A DNA stretch of 64,000 nt from CBDHGY01 sp965263325. GTDB taxonomy: Bacteria > Pseudomonadota > Alphaproteobacteria > Caulobacterales > Hyphomonadaceae. The DNA lies in assembly GCA_965263325.1 (NCBI GenBank), contig CBDHGY010000002.1, forward strand, positions 1,860,001 to 1,924,000, in the 5' to 3' direction. The notes beneath the pieces were generated by a model, which saw nothing but the letters and a program-made list of their open reading frames with translations, ran no database searches and was not told the DNA's origin. Both the position numbers and the translations under genes were made by a program. Shown here in pieces: positions 59,127-64,000 of the stretch. Position 1 is the stretch's first letter. Each line of letters begins with the position of its first letter.

Positions 59127-61694
59127 CTAGTCGAGCGACCGCGCGATCTCTTCGACTTCAAAACATTCGATCCGGTCACCCTGACGAATATCCTCATACT
59201 TCTCGAATGCCATACCGCACTCCTGGCCGGAGGACACCTCTGCGACTTCATCCTTAAAGCGCTTCAGTGTTTTCAAATTACCAGTGTGAATAACAACATT
59301 GTCCCGAAGCAGACGCACGCCGCAGCCGCGCTTCACCGAGCCCTCAGTGATCTTACAGCCGGCAACTTTGCCAATCTTCGAGATGTTGAAGACTTCGAGA
59401 ATATCCGCGTAGCCAAGGAAGGTTTCGCGCTTTTCAGGCGCTAGCATTCCGGAAAGCGTCTTCTTGATGTCGTCGATGAGATCATAAATCACTGAGTAGT
59501 AACGAATCTCGACGCCTTCTTTCTCAGCGAGATCGCGGGCTTGCTTGTTCGCACGAACATTGAACGCAACGATCGGTGCGCCGGATGATTGTGCGAGCAG
59601 AACATCACTCTCACTAATCCCGCCAACTGCGCCATGAATTACCATCGCCTTGACTTCTTCTGTCGAGAGCTTCTCGAGCGATTGCGTGATAGCTTCAACC
59701 GATCCTTGAACATCGCCCTTAACGACCACAGGAAGTTCGGATGTTTCCACCGCGCCATCTTTAAGCTTCGCAAGCAACTGATCGAGCGATGCCCGGGCCG
59801 CCGCGCCTGCTTTTCCGGTTTTCTGACGCTTCTGGCGGATACGGAAATCGGTGACTTCCCTTGCACGCGCTTCATCGTCGACCACGACGAATTGTTCGCC
59901 GGGATCTGGCGCGCCATCCAGGCCAAGAATCTCAACTGGCAAGGCAGGTCCAGCTTCTTTCAGCTGTTGACCACGTTCATTGTTCAACGCGCGGACCTTA
60001 CCCCACTGAGACCCGGCCACGACGATATCACCGCGTTTCAGGGTTCCTCGCTTCACAAGCACTGTCGCAACAGGTCCACGGCCCTTGTCGAGCTGGCTTT
60101 CAACGACGACGCCGTCTGCGGCGCGGTCTGGATTGGCTTTGAGATCAAGGAGCTCAGCTTGCAGCGATATCGCTTCAGTAAGTTCATCCAGTCCGGTCTT
60201 CTGCAGTGCAGATACTTTCACGGCCTGAACATCACCGCCCATGCTTTCGACCTGAATATCATGCTGCAGCAAATCAGTGAGCACTTTGTCAGGGTTAGAA
60301 TCTGGCACATCACACTTGTTCACAGCCACGATGATCGGCACGCCTGCAGCTTTGGCATGGCTAATGGATTCGATCGTTTGCGGCATGACAGAGTCATCAG
60401 CTGCAACAACAAGAATTGCGATATCCGTAGCGTTTGCACCGCGCGCCCGCATTTGAGTAAATGCCGCGTGACCGGGCGTATCCAGAAAGGAGATTCTCTC
60501 ACCTGATTTCAGCTGGACCTGATAGGCACCGATATGTTGCGTAATGCCGCCAGCTTCACCAGAAACAACATCTGTCGCGCGAAGCGCATCGAGGAGAGAT
60601 GTTTTTCCGTGATCGACATGACCCATGATGGTCACGATTGGTGGACGCGGCTTGAGATCGGCCTCGTCATCTTCTTCACCTTCAAGGCCAATTTCAACAT
60701 CAGCTTCCGACACACGTTTAACTGTGTGCCCGAATTCAGCTGCAATAAGTTCCGCTGTATCAGCATCGATGATGTCGTTACCGCGCATCATTTCGCCCTG
60801 TTGCATCATGTATTTCACAACATCTGCAACGCGTTCTTTCATCCGATTGGCGAGATCCTGAAGCGTGATCGTTTCAGGTAACGTCACTTCGCGTGAAACT
60901 TTTTCTGTCTCATCCGAATCGCCAGACATACGACGTTCACGTTCACGCTCACGAGCACGCTTTACAGAAGCGAGTGAACGCTGGCGATCACCATCATCGC
61001 CTAGCGCATTCGCAATAGTCAGCTTACCCTTCGTGCGCTTGCCGCCACCGCGTGGTTTCGCCCCGCCGCTATCGCGGCCCCGGTCACGATCACGTTCTTT
61101 GCGCTTCCCGCTGCTGCGACCTTGAGCAGGCGCAGGTGCGTCAGGCGACGGAGCGGCCCCGGCGGCACCGCGCTTGGCGGCCGGTTTCGAATCTGCGGCA
61201 CGCGCTTTCGCCTTGGCTTTCGCTTCAGCCTCCACTTTTGCTTCGGCTTCAGCTTTGCGGCGCTCAGCAGCTTCCGCGCGCTCTTTTTCTTCTTGCAGAC
61301 GTTTTTCTTGCTGCTCCCGCAGGCGATCTGCAGCGCCAGCCTTTTTTGCCTTCTCGGCGGCAAGAGCCTTCTCTTGTTCCTGGCGTTCCCGCAGCACTTT
61401 CTGACGGGCAATTACCTCTGCCTCAGTGATGCCCAGCTTCTTGGCGAGCGCAGCAAGTTTGGACTCTGGCTGAGCCTTACGACCGCCGCCTCGGCCTGCA
61501 GCAGAACCACCCGGTTTTGCAGGCGTTTTTTTGCCACCTGCCCCGCCGGGAACCACGACACGCTTTTTCTTCGTCTCAACAACGACATTATTTGAGCGCC
61601 CATGGCTGAAGCTCTGCTTCACCGTGGACGTCTTACCCCGCCGCGAAACGGTTAGGGGTCGTCTGCCGGACTTCGTATCTTTTTCTTCGCTCAT
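59127..61694 (-). CDS. infB: Translation initiation factor IF-2
   Basis: GTPase that brings initiator tRNA to the 30S subunit. The ~855-residue protein has a long Lys/Ala/Glu-rich N-terminus (residues about 90-200, with repeated AEAKAKA-like runs and a Gly/Arg-rich patch), an IF-2N segment (TLQDLANRMKERVADVVKYM), the G domain from PPIVTIMGHVDHGKTSLLDA near residue 358 with DTPGHAAFTQMR and NKCD, then domains II-IV ending DRIECFEVEEIARSLD. ATG 61694 is preferred over TTG 61697. Confidence 0.97.
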   Translation of the reverse strand: MSEEKDTKSGRRPLTVSRRGKTSTVKQSFSHGRSNNVVVETKKKRVVVPGGAGGKKTPAKPGGSAAGRGGGRKAQPESKLAALAKKLGITEAEVIARQKVLRERQEQEKALAAEKAKKAGAADRLREQQEKRLQEEKERAEAAERRKAEAEAKVEAEAKAKAKARAADSKPAAKRGAAGAAPSPDAPAPAQGRSSGKRKERDRDRGRDSGGAKPRGGGKRTKGKLTIANALGDDGDRQRSLASVKRARERERERRMSGDSDETEKVSREVTLPETITLQDLANRMKERVADVVKYMMQQGEMMRGNDIIDADTAELIAAEFGHTVKRVSEADVEIGLEGEEDDEADLKPRPPIVTIMGHVDHGKTSLLDALRATDVVSGEAGGITQHIGAYQVQLKSGERISFLDTPGHAAFTQMRARGANATDIAILVVAADDSVMPQTIESISHAKAAGVPIIVAVNKCDVPDSNPDKVLTDLLQHDIQVESMGGDVQAVKVSALQKTGLDELTEAISLQAELLDLKANPDRAADGVVVESQLDKGRGPVATVLVKRGTLKRGDIVVAGSQWGKVRALNNERGQQLKEAGPALPVEILGLDGAPDPGEQFVVVDDEARAREVTDFRIRQKRQKTGKAGAAARASLDQLLAKLKDGAVETSELPVVVKGDVQGSVEAITQSLEKLSTEEVKAMVIHGAVGGISESDVLLAQSSGAPIVAFNVRANKQARDLAEKEGVEIRYYSVIYDLIDDIKKTLSGMLAPEKRETFLGYADILEVFNISKIGKVAGCKITEGSVKRGCGVRLLRDNVVIHTGNLKTLKRFKDEVAEVSSGQECGMAFEKYEDIRQGDRIECFEVEEIARSLD

Positions 61695-61748
61695 CAATCA
61701 CCAATAACAAATATTCGCTTCGGCCGCACCCTCATGCGCCCGCTTTTC

Positions 61749-62423
61749 TTACTCGCCCGCTCGGAGAAACCCATTCTCCTCCGGAGCGATCCTAAACCCT
61801 GTGAGACGCTTGTATTCTGAGCCCCAGCGTTTCGCAAATGGCCCTTTTTGTATGAGTCCGTGGACAAATCCAGCACGTCCAATGCCGGTCCCTAACTCTT
61901 TTTCGGTGAGTGCGCCTGCAATCCTCACGTCTTTATATAGTGATTTTGCCAGCGAATGCACTCTGTTTCGTCCATCTTCACTGCCACCCGATGCGTGAAG
62001 CAACCAACCGGGTATCCGTTTTTGCAGCTCTGCGCGGACCTGATCATACCCAATGACGAGCGTGCCCGCCTTTTTTGCCAAGCTCAATTGGCTTTGACAT
62101 CGCTTTAAAAGCAACGATTCCGTCAGATTCGATAAATCCGGATCTGCCTTCACAGCCAATTTGAAACCACGAGAAAAAGCGTTCGTTTTGACCGCTTCGT
62201 CGATTGTTTCCCGGTCTGCCTTGGCCCAGACCCCGCGTCCGGGAAGCTTTGCGGCCACATCTGGCGTCACGACGCCCTCCGGAGACAGCGCAAATCGCAC
62301 CATCCCCGATTGGCGCAAGCGCTCTCTCGTCACCACGCACATGCGCAGTGGCACGCTGTCAGGCCTTCGGGCCGACTTTCGGTGTTTTACGCCGGAGCGG
62401 TCATTGGGCAGGTTCGCCGGCAT
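61749..62423 (-). CDS. YlxR-family RNA-binding protein fused to an L7Ae-like domain
   Basis: From ATG 62423 (GGAGGA upstream) the 224-residue product has a YlxR/DUF448 domain (LRMCVVTRERLRQSGMVRFA; GRGVWAKADRETIDEAVKTN) and a C-terminal part like ribosomal L7Ae proteins (SQLSLAKKAGTLVIGYDQVR). This two-domain form is typical of alphaproteobacteria. Its start overlaps the nusA stop by 23 bases, implying coupled translation. An in-frame extension to 62543 is not used. Confidence 0.9.
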   Translation of the reverse strand: MPANLPNDRSGVKHRKSARRPDSVPLRMCVVTRERLRQSGMVRFALSPEGVVTPDVAAKLPGRGVWAKADRETIDEAVKTNAFSRGFKLAVKADPDLSNLTESLLLKRCQSQLSLAKKAGTLVIGYDQVRAELQKRIPGWLLHASGGSEDGRNRVHSLAKSLYKDVRIAGALTEKELGTGIGRAGFVHGLIQKGPFAKRWGSEYKRLTGFRIAPEENGFLRAGE

Positions 62424-64000
62424 TATCACCGTCCTCCCCACTTGAGCCGAGCTCACCGAGGGCAAGCAACGCTTTTTCTTCTTCCGTGAAGTCCATTTGG
62501 GCTTCTTCTTGTGCTTCCAGCTGTTCAGCCTCGAGTTGCGCAACCGCTTCTTCAGTTACCCATCCGGCAACAACGCGCGCCTTCATGATAAAGATTTGTG
62601 CGTCGTCTTTGCGCATTTCGCCCTTCTTCAAGATGCCGTCTTGCCAAACTGGTTTGCCATCGGGGCCCGGTTCGCGCCACCCGGTGATGTCGTCTGGCAC
62701 CAGACCCGCAACATCGTCTACGGTTTTAATGTCGTTCTCACCAAACAAAACTGCCATTCTGACAGTCACGCCCTCGAGCTCAAGAACCGCATCTTCCACG
62801 CCAAGCTCCCGGCGGCGCGCATCCCGCTCTTCGGCAAGACGCTGCAGGAATTCGCGCGCACGTTCTTGAAGTTCGCCAGCAACTTCTTCATCAAACCCTT
62901 CGATTTGCATAAAGTCTTCTGGCGCAACATAGGCAATTTCCTCGACCGTCTCGAAGCCTTCAGAAGCAAGCAACTGCGCAAGCGTTTCATCAGCATCCAG
63001 TGCCTTCATGAACAATTCTGTGCGCTCCTGGAATTCACGCTGGTAACGCTCAGAATCCGCAGACTCTGTGACAAGGTCAATCTGCCAGCCCGTGAGCTGA
63101 GATGCGAGCCGGACGTTTTGGCCGCGCCGACCAATTGCCAACGGGAACTGGTCGTCAGCGACGACAACTTCAACGCGTTGCTCGTCTTCATCCAGAACAA
63201 CTTTAGACACCTCGGCTGGTTGAAGAGAATTCACGATGAAAGTCGCGGCGTCATAATTCCAAGGGATAATGTCGATCCGCTCGCCGGAAAGTTCTCCAAC
63301 AACAGCCTGCACACGCGCGCCGCGCATACCCACACATGCGCCAACTGGATCAATGCTGTTATCATTTGAAATAACACCGATTTTTGCCCGGCTTCCCGGA
63401 TCGCGTGAACACGCGCGGATCTCGATTACACCGTCATATACCTCTGGCACTTCCTGCGCGAACAGTTTCACCATGAAGTCCGGATGCGCGCGAGACAGGA
63501 ATATTTGTGGTCCTTTGTCTTCACGGCTTACCTTATAAAGATACGCCCGTACGCGATCATTCGGCTGGAAGTTTTCGCGAGGAATCCCGTCATTGCGCCG
63601 GATGATGCCTTCAGCGCGGCCGAGATCCACAATAACGTGGCCATATTCAACACGCTTCACGATACCATTGATGATCTCGCCTTCGCGGTCTTTGAATTCG
63701 TTGAACTGACGCTCGCGCTCAGCAAACCGAACCTTCTGCATAATGACCTGCTTGGCCGACTGCGCCGCCACACGCCCGAAATCAAAGGGAGGAAGTTCTT
63801 CCTTGATTTCATCACCGATCTCAATGTCGTCCTGAATTTTCTTTGCATCGCTGAGAGCTACCTGCTGCGCGGCGTCTTCTATATCATCGTCTGCAACAAC
63901 TGTTTGGATACGCCAAAGCGTTTGCTCGCCAGTGTCCTCATCAATCACCGCGCGGATATCGTGCTCCTGCCCGTAGCGGGATTTGGCCGCCTTTTCGATG
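62401..64000 (-). CDS. nusA: Transcription termination/antitermination protein NusA (5' end cut by window edge)
   Basis: RNA-polymerase elongation factor. The frame is open through the right edge (upstream residues IEKAAKSRYGQEHDIRAVID), so the visible Met at 63948 is internal and the N-terminus lies outside. Visible domains: end of the N-terminal domain, S1 (RVEYGHVIVDLGRAEGIIRR), KH1/KH2 (DPVGACVGMRGARVQAVVGE; LAIGRRGQNVRLASQLTG) and C-terminal acidic repeats (AQLLASEGFETVEEIAYVAP). It ends EDGDNAGEPAQ. Confidence 0.97.
   Translation of the reverse strand, partial: IEKAAKSRYGQEHDIRAVIDEDTGEQTLWRIQTVVADDDIEDAAQQVALSDAKKIQDDIEIGDEIKEELPPFDFGRVAAQSAKQVIMQKVRFAERERQFNEFKDREGEIINGIVKRVEYGHVIVDLGRAEGIIRRNDGIPRENFQPNDRVRAYLYKVSREDKGPQIFLSRAHPDFMVKLFAQEVPEVYDGVIEIRACSRDPGSRAKIGVISNDNSIDPVGACVGMRGARVQAVVGELSGERIDIIPWNYDAATFIVNSLQPAEVSKVVLDEDEQRVEVVVADDQFPLAIGRRGQNVRLASQLTGWQIDLVTESADSERYQREFQERTELFMKALDADETLAQLLASEGFETVEEIAYVAPEDFMQIEGFDEEVAGELQERAREFLQRLAEERDARRRELGVEDAVLELEGVTVRMAVLFGENDIKTVDDVAGLVPDDITGWREPGPDGKPVWQDGILKKGEMRKDDAQIFIMKARVVAGWVTEEAVAQLEAEQLEAQEEAQMDFTEEEKALLALGELGSSGEDGDNAGEPAQ

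Noticed and set aside
59589..60506. Long plus-strand frame opposite infB
   Set aside because: Shadow of the infB G-domain region; no recognisable protein.

Overview
The window looks like chromosome from a marine-type alphaproteobacterium, probably in or near the Hyphomonadaceae. This is inference from gene content and order (ybgC-tolQRAB-pal; nusA-ylxR-infB-rbfA-truB-rpsO-pnp; a TonB-dependent receptor; S9 peptidase; many acyl-CoA dehydrogenases) and moderate-to-high GC. No rRNA, tRNA, CRISPR array, transposase or prophage was seen. Most of the sequence is ordinary coding DNA; both ends cut genes (pal on the left, nusA on the right).

Layout. 1-5.5 kb: the Tol-Pal envelope operon on the minus strand with ybgC and a family-2 glycosyltransferase at its head. 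5.6-9.5 kb: a GT39/ArnT-like membrane glycosyltransferase, an inositol-monophosphatase-family enzyme and mannose-1-phosphate guanylyltransferase; with the GT2 these could form a lipid-linked mannose route. 9.6-17.1 kb: a nitronate-monooxygenase-like enzyme, a DEAD-box helicase, a pair of acyl-CoA dehydrogenases, a soluble CBS-histidine kinase-receiver hybrid and a ClpP paralogue. 17.2-22.2 kb: glnD, murJ, dut. 22.2-28.7 kb: accessory genes with clear operators: two PspB-like small membrane proteins each behind a near-identical palindrome, a TetR regulator diverging from a small membrane protein across twin palindromes, and soxR diverging from a VOC-fold gene across a textbook SoxR box. 28.8-40.3 kb: gamma-glutamyltransferase, an SDR, a peptidoglycan-binding protein, a HAD/pterin dehydratase/TrhO/GST operon, a GH19-type lysozyme, RNase PH, an MFS symporter and fabI.

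40.5-45.1 kb holds a lipoprotein glycerophosphodiesterase divergent from a TonB-dependent receptor and a lipoprotein metallophosphoesterase, followed by about 0.5 kb without genes. 45.6-53.1 kb carries small unknown proteins, a TIGR03067-like lipoprotein, another acyl-CoA dehydrogenase, a homologue of iodotyrosine deiodinase, two tandem CAP-domain secreted proteins, a uridine kinase and a secreted DUF2341/DUF11-like protein. 53.2-64 kb is the translation/RNA cluster read leftwards, interrupted by a small membrane protein gene between infB and rbfA and by an orphan LuxR-type regulator plus an unknown gene between truB and rpsO.

Most notable: the LuxR-type gene is full length only if translation starts at a non-AUG codon (ATC behind a strong ribosome binding site), and it lacks the usual ligand tryptophan; the deiodinase homologue keeps the substrate Glu/Tyr/Lys triad at exact spacing; the TATCGA-N3-TCGATA operators mark an unassigned envelope-stress-like regulon; and the fabI ribosome binding site lies in a potential hairpin.
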